DNA of 64,000 nt, from the NCBI RefSeq assembly GCF_003573695.1, contig NC_039361.1:36730859-36794858 (forward strand), written 5' to 3'. Under the pieces are notes generated by a model that was not told the origin of the DNA, did not search any database, and saw only the letters and a list, made by a program, of their open reading frames with translations. Within the stretch, counting starts at the first letter, position 1. Each line of letters starts with the position of its first letter. The translations under genes and the position numbers were made by a program. Positions 10,650 to 22,100 of the stretch are shown here, piece after piece. The DNA comes from Papaver somniferum. Taxonomy: Eukaryota; Streptophyta; Magnoliopsida; Ranunculales; Papaveraceae.

Positions 10650-12657
10650 TGTTAGAGCACTGCTCGGTCGAAATTGCAAGCGTTGCTATCTCAAGCTTGT
10701 TTGTCAAGTTTAGTTACCAAAACTATAAGTCTTGATTTCTAGTCTACTTATAACTAAGTCTCGCATTAGGATTGTAAGTGTAGTTGAGCTTTAGACTCCA
10801 CGACGTTCATCGAATGAAGACGAAGAACTACTCAAGGGAACTTGTGGAACTTTATCAACAAAAGGTATGTGGAGACTTGAACTTATCTATCACTCAAAAG
10901 TCTATCTATTTTATCTCTTATTTGAGACAAAAGTCGTATTGCTATATAAACTTCAATTATACACATTTGTTATTTCGAGTTGAGTTTAACTCACTTATCT
11001 ATTTCTCGAAATATGTGTTGGTAAGCTTCGCTTTAACCAAGTTCATCTTTACTCTTGGCGAAAGTCATATTGATTATTTCAATAACTTGAAAATCGCTTT
11101 GATGCTAATAGTTTGTGGATAACAACTATTGTCATCCTCTAAGAGAGTTTCAATGATTGAAATGAGAGTTTAGAACAAGTAACCATGTTTGGATACAAAC
11201 ATAGTGTCTATTCACACTTGTGTAAAAATCCAAAACCGAGAACCTAAGTATGCGTACCCGTAGGCGTAGTGGTTGGTTGTTGGAAGTATGGAACCTAGGT
11301 ATGCGTACCCGTACGCGTAGTTGCGGAAGTTTGGGTTCCGTGAATTTCTGCTGGAGTTTGGAAGTATGAATTGGTATGCGTACCCATACGCGTACCGGCG
11401 TGACCAAACTCGGTCCAGCTACTTAGGTATGTGTACCCGTTTGCATACTTAAGTAAGTTACTTTCTAATATCGGTTTGTTCATGAAATAAAACATTTATA
11501 TAATAAGGAATGCGATCTTTTGTAAACCGTGGCTATGATGTTCATGAATTGATTCAGTGAATCAAAATCGATTTTGCTTCAATTGTGTCTTGTATACTTC
11601 TATGAGATCTAAGCAATTGAACAACTATCTAGCTTGTTCATTTGAGTGATTTGAACTAGTTACGGTAAAGATAAATAAGGTTGATATGAAAGTGCTCATA
11701 TGGCTAACCATTGGTTAACTATTGTTGAACTGACTAACCTATAGGTTAACGACTTGAAGACTTCATTGGGATTGTGAATCCAGACCCAACTATTTTCTCT
11801 GTAGTTGCGTGTTCTGATCTTGCTGTTTTCTATTGTGATTGAGTACTATCTTCTTTAAGATTTGCTCGAGATTTTATCTCCGATAGGCAAGATTGAAAAT
11901 TAGTCACAAACACCTTCGTCTCATTATTTGTGAGGTGATTGATAATACAAAACTCGTAGGTATTCCTGTGGGAGAATGATTTATCTATTCAATAGACTTT
12001 TCTGTGTATTACAGATTTGTTTATCAAGTCTTCGACTTTGGGTCGTAGCAACTCTTAGTTGTGGGTGAGATCATCTAAGGGAATCAAGTGCATAGAATCC
12101 TGCTGGGGTTCAGAGACGTAAGGAGCGCAACTGTACCTTGATCAGTGTGAGATTGATTAGGGCTCAACTACATTCCAGTCTGAAGTTAGTTTGTAGTAAG
12201 CTAGTGTTTGTAGCGGCTTGATACAGTGTGGTGTTTAAATCTGGACTAGGTCCCGGGGTTTTTCTGCATTTGCGATTTCCTCGTTAACAAAACTTCTCGT
12301 GTCTGTGTTATTTCTTTTCCGCATTATATTTTGTTATATAATTGAAATATCACAGGTTGTGCGTTGAATCGATCAAGTGGTAAATCCAACCTTTGGTTGT
12401 TGATTGAAATTGATTGATCCTTGAACATTGGTCTTTGGTACCGTTCAAGTTATTTCAATTATATTCAATCAGGCTCGCAAATTCCTATTTGTTTGATTGA
12501 AGATTGAATTGAGAAATTGAGATATAACTCTTTGATATACTTTTTATTAAGATTGAGTCTCACTGTCTAGTTGATTCTCTTGAAAGTATGTTGGAGTTAG
12601 TCCATACAAATTGCTGAGTGAAATATTGGGTGAGGTTGTTAGACCCCCGTTTTTTCA
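10650..12657 (+). repeat. Sirevirus 5' LTR, internally deleted
   Basis: Starts TGTTAGAGC and ends TTTTTTCA directly before the PBS. At 2008 bp it is about 400 bp shorter than the 3' LTR. Relative to that copy, about 290 bp are missing at about 11737, including the TATA box region, with smaller gaps near 11930 and 11950. As it stands it probably cannot drive transcription. Confidence 0.85.
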
Positions 12658-12659
12658 AT

Positions 12660-12671
12660 TGGTATCAGAGC
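12660..12671 (+). promoter_or_regulatory. primer binding site (initiator tRNA-Met)
   Basis: TGGTATCAGAGC lies two bases after the LTR end. It is the standard plant copia sequence complementary to the 3' end of initiator methionyl-tRNA. Confidence 0.9.
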
Positions 12672-12723
12672 AGGCAAACACGTTAAAGACCTCAAAAGTC
12701 TGTGTTTGTAGCAATCTGACTCT

Positions 12724-13503
12724 ATGGATAGTAAAATCTCATTAAACGATTCACCAGGATGTAACTCAGATCTTAGAGAATGTTCTGAAGAACTGGTTAT
12801 TCTCCAGAAGAAGTTGGATGAAAAAATCCAGATCAATTCTGATCTTATTGCAGAAATTGCAATGCTTAAGGATTTGAAGTCTGTCAAAGTTCCTTCAATG
12901 GATTTGAATAACTCCTTTAATTCTTCACTGAGGAATTGTCGCAAGTCAGGGGATATGCGAGGTTTAGGCTTTGAGAAACCCGATGCGACTCAGAACAACT
13001 CAGATGAGTTCAAATATGTTGGTTCATGTATGTTTTGTGATTCTCATAATCATTTTCAACATACATGTACATCTTTCAAGAAAAGGTTAAAGGTTGCAAG
13101 TAATCTTCACAAGAAAGCTGAACAACTGTTTACCTCTCCAAAAGGATGTACAAATCTAACAAGAAACCCCAAACATGATAGTAGTGTTAGTACAGGAGAT
13201 TTTGCTCTAAAATCAACATCACCCTTTCAATGGTTCCTTGATAGTGGATGTAGTCGACATATGACGGGATATCTTTCATGGTTTGTGAAGTCAAATGACT
13301 TTGAAGGAGGTCCTGTGAAGTCAAAGGGAACGAATAAACTTCACGACATTTCTGAAATCCATGATGTTGTATACGTTAAAAGTATGACTGCAAATCTTCT
13401 TTTTGTTAGTCAAATTTGTGACAAAGGCCATAAAGTTGTCTTCAATGCGAATGGATGTGACATTATAGACAAAACTGGGAAAGTAATTTTTCAGGGTACT
13501 CGT
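12724..13503 (+). pseudogene. Sirevirus gag (shortened) and protease
   Basis: Starts at ATG 12724 (MDSKISLN), 52 bp after the PBS. A coiled-coil-like stretch (residues about 20-60) leads to a CCHC knuckle CMFC-(x4)-H-(x4)-C near 13030, and the aspartic protease motif DSGCSRHMTG lies near 13240. Only about 100 residues precede the knuckle, while Sirevirus gag is usually several hundred, so most of the capsid region seems deleted. The frame is cut at 13503 by the solo LTR and resumes at 15872, where a stop and a frame change follow. Confidence 0.85.
13499..13503. repeat. target-site duplication CTCGT (pair at 15867-15871)
   Basis: Five-base direct repeat flanking the solo LTR inside gag-pol. 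Confidence 0.9.
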
Positions 13504-15866
13504 TGTTAGAGCATTGCTCGGTCGAACTCGCATGCGTTGCTATCTCAAGCATGTTTGTCAATGTTAGTGATCAAAACTATAAGTCTTGATTTATAGTCTA
13601 CTATAGCTAAGTCTCGGACTAGGATAGAAAGTGTAGTTGAGCTCAAGAAATCCATGGCAATCATCATACAAGACGAAGGACTACTCAAGGAACTGGTGGA
13701 ACTTCATCGACTAAAAGTTATGTGGAGGCTTGAACTTATCTATCACTCAAAAGTCTATCTACTCTATCTCCTATCTTGAGACAAAAGTCGTTTTGCTATA
13801 TAGACTTTGATTATACACATTTGCTATTTCGAGACGAGTTTATCTCGCCTATCTATTTCTCGAAATATGTGTTGGTAAGATTTCGCTTTGGCCAAGTTCA
13901 TCTTTACCTAGTGACGAAAGTCATGTTATGTTTCAATCACTTTGGAAATGGCTTTGGCGAAAAATGATTTGTGAATAACAACTATATAACGTCCTCTAAG
14001 AATGTTTCAATGATTGAAATGAGAGTTTAGATCATATAACCAATGATGGATATAAGCATCGTGTGGCAACACATATATGTATAAGTCCTTTTTTCCTTGA
14101 ACCGAAGTTTGCGAACTTTGTTGATCAAGAAAACTGGAACAAGAGCCGTGAACTCAGTCCGTAAACCCAGTCCGCGAACTGGCAGAAGTTCTCGACCCGA
14201 GAAAATCTGCTGGAGTTTGAGAACTCCTTCCGGGAACTTAAGTCTGCGAACTTAAGCTGGTTGTATATAAAGACGACCGTTTGTGAACTTATTTATATTA
14301 ACTAAGGAATGCTAAATGCAAACCGTGGCTATATAGTTCATGAACCGATTCGAGTGAATAAAATCGTTTTTGCTTCGATTGTGTCTTGTGTAGTTACATA
14401 ATATTTCCTTGCAATTGAACAACTCTCTAACTAGTTCATTTGAGTCATTTAAACTAGTTATGGTGAAGAAGAACATGGTTGATATGAAAGTGCTCATATG
14501 GCTAACCATTGGTTAACTATTGTTGAACCAACAAATATTCATGTTTGAGTATAGTTACATAAACCCAAAATAGCACATTTCATTTGTGTATAACAAGCTA
14601 AGTTTTCGATCTAATGGTTGAAAGATATTAGCTTGAATCTAATCAGTTTTTCACCTAACGGTGAATATTGAATGCTTTGTTACCAAGCTAACATTGATTG
14701 CAAATCCTGATTTAAAAGACTATATAACGGAGAACTCTAGCAACTGGGAAACCTAATCCCCGCACCTCCTATGTGATACTAGTTGTATTAGCTAGATTCG
14801 ATTCTCCTTTAACCTTTGGTTTCTTCTTGAAAACCAGGTTAACGACTTAAAGACTTCATTGGGTTGTGAAGCCAGGCCGATACTACTTTCTCGTAGTTGT
14901 GTGATCTTATCTTGCATCTTTTATCGTTTTGAGTACAATCGTAACGATTGGCTTAAGATTTATATCTCCGATAGGCATGATAGAAAAGTAGTCACAAACA
15001 TCTTCGTCTCATCATTTATAATTCTACAATATCTTCTTTCGCCGCGTCGATTAAGATTATTGTGAGGTGATTGATAATACTAGGTTGTTCTTCGGGAATA
15101 TAAATCCGGTTTATCAATTAGTTCCTGTTCACCTTGATTTATCAAAAAACGGAACAAAACTTGTAGGTTTATCTGTGGGAGACAGATTTATCTATTTTAT
15201 AGACTTTTCTATGTGATACAGATTTGTTTATTAAAGTCTTCGACTTTGGGTCATAGCAACTCTTAGTTGTGGGCGAGATCATCTAAGGGAATCAAGTGTG
15301 TAGTATCCTGCTGGGATCAGAGTCGTAAGGAGAACAACTGTACCTTGAATCAGTGTGAGATTGATTGGGGTTCAAATACAGTCCAGACTGAAGTTAGTTT
15401 GTAGTAGGCTAGTGTCTGTATCGGCTTAATACAGTGTGGTGTTCAATCTGGACTAAGTCCCGGGGTTTTTCTGCATTTGCGGTTTCCTCGTTAACAAAAT
15501 TTCTGGTGTCTGTGTTATTTCTATTCCGCATTATATTTTGTTATATAATTGAAATATCACAGGTTGTGCGTTGTACCAATCAATTGTTAAATCCAACCTT
15601 GGTTGTTGATTGGAAATTGATTGATCCTTGGATATTGGTCTTTGGTACCATCCAAGTTTATTATCCTTTTATTTGATAAAGACTCGCAAATTCTTATTTG
15701 CTTGAGTAAAGATCAAATCAAGTGACAGAGATATTAACTCCTCAATATACTTTTCTCTAAATTGAGTCTGACTGTCTAGTTGATTCTCTAGAAAGTATAT
15801 TGGAATTTGTCCATACAAATTTCTAATCGAAATATTGGGTGAGGTTGTTGTACCCCTGCTTTTTCA
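13504..15866 (+). repeat. Sirevirus solo LTR inside gag-pol, variant subfamily
   Basis: 2363 bp from TGTTAGAGCATTG to GCTTTTTCA, with a perfect 5-bp duplication. It follows the same plan as the host element's LTR, but the microrepeat zone differs: near 14100-14260 it has AGTTTGCGAACTT and GTCCGCGAACT units instead of GTATGCGTAC units, so it belongs to a different subfamily. No second LTR or internal region is present, so recombination between LTRs probably left it. Confidence 0.9.
14721..14728 (+). promoter_or_regulatory. TATA box of solo LTR
   Basis: TATATAAC followed by GGAGAACTC, matching the position in the sister LTRs with one changed base. Confidence 0.5.
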
Positions 15867-15871
15867 CTCGT

Positions 15872-16786
15872 GGTAAAAATAACTGTTATCTCCTTGATAC
15901 TCAGTTTAGTAATTATTGCAATTTGACTTAAGGTGGAATCCACACATCTTTGGCATGAGCGTTTTGGTCACATCAATTATCGCCTTCTAACTAAGATCAT
16001 TAACAAAGAACTTGTTAGAGGCGTTCCCAAAATCAATGCAAAGATTGATGGTGTCCGTGGTGCCTGTCAAGAGGGTAAACAAACGAAAGTTCACCATAAA
16101 TCATCTCGAGATATTCTCGCTAAAGCTCCACTTGGTTTAATTCATATGGATCTCTTCGGTCCTATTCAATAACCTACGTCTGCTGGAAAGAAGTATGCTT
16201 TAGTTATGGTAGATGATTACACCAGATTCACTTGGGGGGCATTTTTAGCTCATAAGAATGAAACTCTTGATGAATTCAAGATTATTGTTAATAGAATCCA
16301 GAATGAACAGGGTCGCAAACTAAAGAAAATTAGAAGCGATCGTGGAACTGAATTCAAAGATACCAAAGTGTTTGACTTTTGTGACAAACTGGGGATTATT
16401 CAACAATACTCACCACCCATTACTCCTCAAGCCAATGGAGTTGCAGAAAGAAAGAACAGGAACATTCAGGAAATGGCCATGGTAATGTCCAAAACAAAAA
16501 CTTACCTTTAAGGTTTTGGGGAGAAGCTATCTTTACAGCATGTTATTTGATCAACCGTGTATATCTACGGTCAAAAACCCTAAACAGTCCGTATGAGTTG
16601 TGGTACGGTAGAAAACCCAACTTACGTTATCTTAGAGTGTTCAAAAGTAAGTGCTACATTCTAAAATATCGAGAACAGAGAGGGAAATTTGATACTAAAA
16701 GCGATGAAGGTATTTTTCTTGGCTATGCATCTGACAATCGTGGTTTTCGAGTATTTAATCTCAGGACCCAAGTTATGATGGAATGA
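15872..16786 (+). pseudogene. Sirevirus GAG-pre-integrase and integrase
   Basis: Integrase inserts the cDNA into the genome. The motif HLWHERFGHINY marks the GAG-pre-integrase part (15940). The catalytic core shows Asp in HMDLFGP (about 16150), Asp in RSDRGTEF (16340) and Glu in GVAERKN (16445), so the D, D(35)E triad is still present. A C-terminal KSDEGIFLGYA motif lies near 16700. Stops at about 16170, 16509 and 16784 break the frame. Confidence 0.9.
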
Positions 16787-16807
16787 ACAAGTGTTATTAT
16801 TGATGAT

Positions 16808-18194
16808 TTGAGCAATTTTCGTTATGATAACTCACCTGCTGAATTGCCTCCTACGGAGACAATTGAGAAAGTCAAAGAAAAACCTGAATCGATAGAAGTT
16901 GTTCCAACTGTTGTTGATCCTGAAGTTTCTATTGACGAAGAGGAAATTCCTAGTCGGGCAATTCCTCTTGAACAAGAACGTGCTCCTCCTCAGCATCTCT
17001 GGGTTCAAAGGAATCATGATACTAACAATATTATTGGGGGAAAATATTCTACCGTTAAGACTAGAGAAAAACTTCAAAATATTTGCAATTTCGGTGTTAT
17101 CTGTCTCATGTATAACCCGAAAACTATTGACGAAGCTCTTAGTGATCCCTCTTGGGTGAATGCTATGCATGAAGAGTTAAATCAATTTGAAATACAAGAT
17201 GTATAGGAGCTCTTACCTTGTCCCCCCCAATGTTAATATTATTTGTACAAAATGGATATTCAAGAACAAGTCTGATGAATTCGGCACCATTTTTAGAAAC
17301 AAACCCAGACTTGTCGCTCAGGGATATTCACATATTGAATGTATCGACTTTGACGAAACCATTGCTCCAATGGAACGCCTTGAGTTCATTCTCCTTTTAT
17401 TAGCTCATGCTTGTTTTCTGAAGGTTAAGCTGTTTCAAATGGACATAAAATCCGCGTTCCTAAACGTAAATTTAAAGAAAAAGGTCTATGTTGCATAACC
17501 TAAGGGTTTTCAAAACTGTGATTTCCCAAATCATGTCCTTAAGCTCAAAAAGGCATTGTATGGGTTAAAACAAGCACCTCATGTCTGGTTCGAAAAACTA
17601 ACCACATCTTTTCTTAGGAAAGGTTTTTCGAGAGGTGGAGCTGATAAAACTTTGTTTGCCAAGTGGAGTGGGAAAGATGTAGTCATTGCTCAAGTATATG
17701 TAAATGATATCATCTATGGTTCAACTTCTGAGAAACTTGCAAAAAAATTTCAAGTCTCTCTTGGCAAGGAATTTGAAATGAGCAATGTTGGTGAATTAAA
17801 ATTCTTTTTGGGTTTACAAATTCAACAACACAAGGAAGGAATTTACTTATCTCAAGAAAAATATGCTAGGGATCTTGTTACAAGGTTCGGTCTTGATAAG
17901 TCAACTCCAAAACTGAGTCATATGCCCACTACTGGTAAACTACATCGAGATGAGAAAGGTGTAAATGTACATCAAAAACTTTATCGGTATATCATTGGAA
18001 GTCTTTATATCTCACAACTACTAGACCTGATATTTATTTTAGTGTTGGTTGTTGTGCCAGGTTTCAGGCCAATCCAAAGGAATCTCATCTTGCAGCTGCA
18101 AAAAGGATCATACGATACATTAATCACACTATCGGGTTTGGACTATCCTATAATTTTGATACTAACACTGATCTTACTGCCTATTCGAATGTAG
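16808..18194 (+). pseudogene. Sirevirus reverse transcriptase
   Basis: After an acidic linker (16808-17160), RT begins with TKWIFKNK (17250), continues with RLVAQGYSH, FQMDIKSAFLN (first catalytic Asp, 17440) and LYGLKQAP (17560), and reaches the active site near 17700. The usual YVDD reads YVND, so a catalytic Asp is replaced. There is a frame change at 17200, a stop at 17496 and a shift near 18020. Copia RT copies element RNA into cDNA in virus-like particles; this copy cannot. Confidence 0.9.
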
Positions 18195-18639
18195 ATTTGG
18201 CAGGGTGTGTAGAAGACATAAAGAGTACCTCAGGAGGATTTTACTATGTTGGGTTGAATCTTGTGGCATGGCATAACAAGAAACAAAACTCACAATCCCT
18301 ATCTACATGCGAAGCATAATATATTGTTGCAGGTTCATGTTGTACTCAAATTCTATGGATGAAACAAATGCTTGCTAATTATGGAATTGACATTGCATAA
18401 TGAAGATCTTTTGTGATAAATCAAGTGAGATTCGCATCACTGAGAATCCTGTTGAGCACTCAATAACTAAGCACATTAACATAAGGTATCATTTTATTAG
18501 AGATCTCTATGAAAATGGTATCATCAATATGGATTTTGTGCCTTCTGAACAACAACTGGTTGACATTCTCACCAAACCATTATACACTGCCATGTTTCAA
18601 CACTTACGGCAGTCTATTAGTGTTGTTTTGGTTCATTAG
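18020..18639 (+). pseudogene. Sirevirus RNase H
   Basis: RNase H removes template RNA during cDNA synthesis. Recognisable parts are NPKESHLAA, the catalytic-Asp block SNVDLAGCVEDIKST (18190), LSTCEA just before a stop (18318), and the conserved C-terminal KHINIRYHFIRD and QLVDILTKPL blocks (18475-18580). There are stops at 18318 and 18400, and a frameshift from the RT. It ends at TAG 18639. Confidence 0.85.
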
Positions 18640-18735
18640 CGTTCTAACATTTTGCCCTTGGACTCATTTGTATCTTTTGGGCAATCATAGTTTAGAACGA
18701 CATTGTAGTGTTGTTTCGATTCAGCATTTGTTTCT

Positions 18736-18746
18736 TTTTAGAAACA
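18736..18746. repeat. probable MULE target-site duplication (pair at 27842-27853)
   Basis: TTTTAGAAACA on the left and TTTTAGAAAACA on the right, identical apart from one extra A. MULEs typically duplicate 9-11 bp, so the exact limits within this repeat are not fixed. Confidence 0.65.
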
Positions 18747-19139
18747 GTCCGCGGGTTATAACCCCAAAGGGGTTATAATCCATCCAAACAAAAGTGATAC
18801 AAAAACCCCAAATATCATAAACTGTCTAAACTACCCTCCCCTAATTCAACCCAAAAGAAACTGAGAAAGAAAACGACCCACTAATTTATTACTTTACAAC
18901 CTGCGTAACGAACAAAATTTCTTAAAACCTCCGCTCCTGTTCGTTCAAAATCAATCTGTTCGTTCAAAAATCAATCCGCTCCTGTATTCGTTCAAAATCA
19001 ATCTGCTCATCCCTAAGCCAAAATCGTTCAAAATCAATCTGTATTCGTCATCATCTTCTCGATTTTACCTTCTTCTCTTATTCTATGGTTGCGTACTTCA
19101 ACCACTGCTACAAAATCTGACCTAATTTTTCAACCACAA

Positions 19140-22100
19140 ATGGCGAAGAAACAAAATCAACATCAACAGGCGAAAAAGAAAGATGAAAAGCTAAAGAAAA
19201 TAGCGAAACCATCTCCTAAAGGTAAGAAATCGAATTTGCTTTCAAGTTGATTTCGAGTTTGAATTCAAAAGATTATTAGGTTTCATTTGATTTATGGGTT
19301 GGTTTTCTGTTTTTTTAGGTTTCATTTCTTAGGTTAGGTTCTATTTTCATTTGGTTACATCGTTTCTTTGGTTTAGGTTTAGGTTTCAGTTTGTTTGATG
19401 TAACCAAATGAAAACAGATTTCAATTGTTTGTATATTTGATGCAACCAGATTTTTTTTTTCTATTTGATGAAACCATATTTCATTTGTTGTTTATTTGAT
19501 GAAACCAAAGTATAATCTGTTTTTTTTTATGAAACCATTCTGGGTTTCATCATTTTACAACCAATTGGTAAATTGGTTCCACCAATTGTTAATCTGTTAC
19601 ATCATAATAATGGTCTTTTTGATGAAACCATTTTTGGTTTCATCACTTTTCATTTGTTAGGTTTAGGTCTGCAAGAATGATGTAACAGATTTGCGATGAA
19701 ACCAGATATCATTTTCTGTTTCTTAATGAAACCCAAAATTGGTTTCATCATTTTTAGTTATTGGTTTACTTCTAGAGTTGTTATTGGTTGTTGATTTGAA
19801 TTCAAACTGTGGAGATTGGCGCTATGTTACGTAATCTTATGGTTTCATACAAGTTTCAATTATGCTTATGGTTTCATCACTTTGTTCGTGCTTATGGTTT
19901 CATCATTACAAGTTTATGTCTTATGGTTTCATCATTATTATTTATTATTCTCTTATGGTTTAATTTTGGTTTCACAATAGGTAAAAAAAGAGATAAGGAA
20001 CCATACAGGTGCTCATTGCATCATTTGTGCGAGCTAGCAGTGAAAATTAAGGCGTTGATAAAAAACAAGCAACTGCATTTGAAAGCTCTTAAATCATGTC
20101 CTTTCTGGCGTTTCTTTGAGCCGTTCTATGATGGCGTAATGAACAAAGATGAGCTCATCAAAAAGACAAAAGCAGTAATAATGTTTTTAAGTACAATTGA
20201 AAACAGACTTGATGGTAAGCTCCCGTATTGTTTCAAATTAGCAAGATCAAGGAAAATGATTTGCGGACAATTCCAGAACATTTTGCTGTGACTTTTGGTT
20301 TCCAAATGGTGAATTATGTAGAAGCAGACGACATTGATGAAGATCTGGTTAAAAAGGTTAACGTCTTTGTGGCTAATTATTTTGCTGGAAATAAAAAGAC
20401 GAAAAAAACCGATATTGAAAAGCGTATGCTGGAAGCCGCAAATGATGAAACCAGAGCGGATGACTTTGTCAAGTTTTTCGTAATGTTTCTGTTGGTTTCA
20501 GTATTTGTCCCTAACAAATGTGGGCAGACTCTCGCAGCAAAGTACTTGTATATGGTGTTTGATATGAACAAGGTGTGCTGGCCGGAAGTCTTCCATGACT
20601 ATGTACTTGATTCGATAATGACAAACAGAACAGACGTAGAAAATGTTGTTGGTTGTGTAATATACCCTCTGGTAAGTTAAGATTTGTTCTTTTTTTCATA
20701 AGTTCAGTATTTTTTTTCAATATTGGTTGTTGAATAATAAGCGACTTGTTTTTGATGATTAATTTGAATATTGGTTGTTGTTTTTTTTTTTGCAGTATTG
20801 GTTGGCAGAGATGACAAAGATCGCACAAAGAAAGCATGGGCTAGACAAGTATCCGAGGTTTGCTAGATGGAACCTTAGCAACATCTGTCAACAAGTATTG
20901 TCTAACTTCGAGAATCTTGAAGAAAAAACAGAACTTTGGTCTAAGGTAAATATTTACTTAGAAGATTTACTTTTCTGATGGAACCAATTTTGGTTTCATC
21001 AAAAATTCTAGCTGAATTTTTTTTCTTAGATAACTTCGAGGGTTTTATTTGATATTTTTGTTAGACAATATTCGAAATCTTCGAGGGTTTTATTAGATTA
21101 TTGCTATGAGTTCTTACCATTACTTGTTACCATTAAAAATGCTTTTCTTGGTATGTCGTCTGTTTTATTTTAAACGAATTTTGGTAAATATTTTCTTGTT
21201 CAGATTTACTTTTTTGATGAAACCAGTTTTGGATTTATCAAATTTTTTAGCTGAAACCAATTTTTCTTGTGTACTGCAGGAGAATATTGGTCACCGAAAG
21301 GGATCATTCTTGCTTCAGTATGACGAATCAGAAATGCGCTTGGCTGATCCCGTAGATGAAGTGGAAATTGTTGTGCCAGATGAAGAAAATGAAGTGCCGG
21401 TTAAAGTGCAAGATGAAGAAAATGTTGGTGCTAGCAGTGAAGCTAACTCCTTCAAAGCCAAATACCAATTTGCACGAGCATTGATTGAAAAGCTTAGGAC
21501 CAATACTACATATGTTCTTTCTAAAGAAGAAGAATCACTGCTGGCAAAATATGATGCCGAGGACAGGGAACAACAACTGGTACAAAGATAGATTTGATTT
21601 TTCTTAGTAACAATTGAATTACTCGCATATATTACAATTTTCTTATACATTTCATCATTTTTTTGATGAAACCAGATTTGGTTCCATCATTCTTTTGATG
21701 GAACCAGATTTGGTTTCATCATTTCAAGTTAATGTTTGTTTGATGAATTGGCCAGTTCTTTTTATTCTTTCAGAAGTTTTTGATTTTTACAGCATTAGGT
21801 TTTGACACAGGAAGATGAAAAATAAAATAACTTAGGTATCTTAATATTGCAGGTTATAACAAGGGATGTTAACATGAACAAGAATCTGAACAAGAATCTG
21901 AACAAGAGCAGGTCATATCTTCTTCGTCGAAGACAGTCACCGATGATGAACAAGAAGGAGATGGTACTGAGTTGACTCCAAATAATATCGAGGATATCAA
22001 GGTGGCAGAGCGGGTTGAATCTGAAATGGAGAAAGCTACTTCATCGATGCCAGTCACCAATGATGAACAAGAAGGAGAGGGTACTGAGTTGACTCCAAAT

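Noticed and set aside
16832..17170. 112-codon minus-strand frame in the Sirevirus pol linker
   Set aside because: Antisense shadow of the acidic integrase-RT linker.
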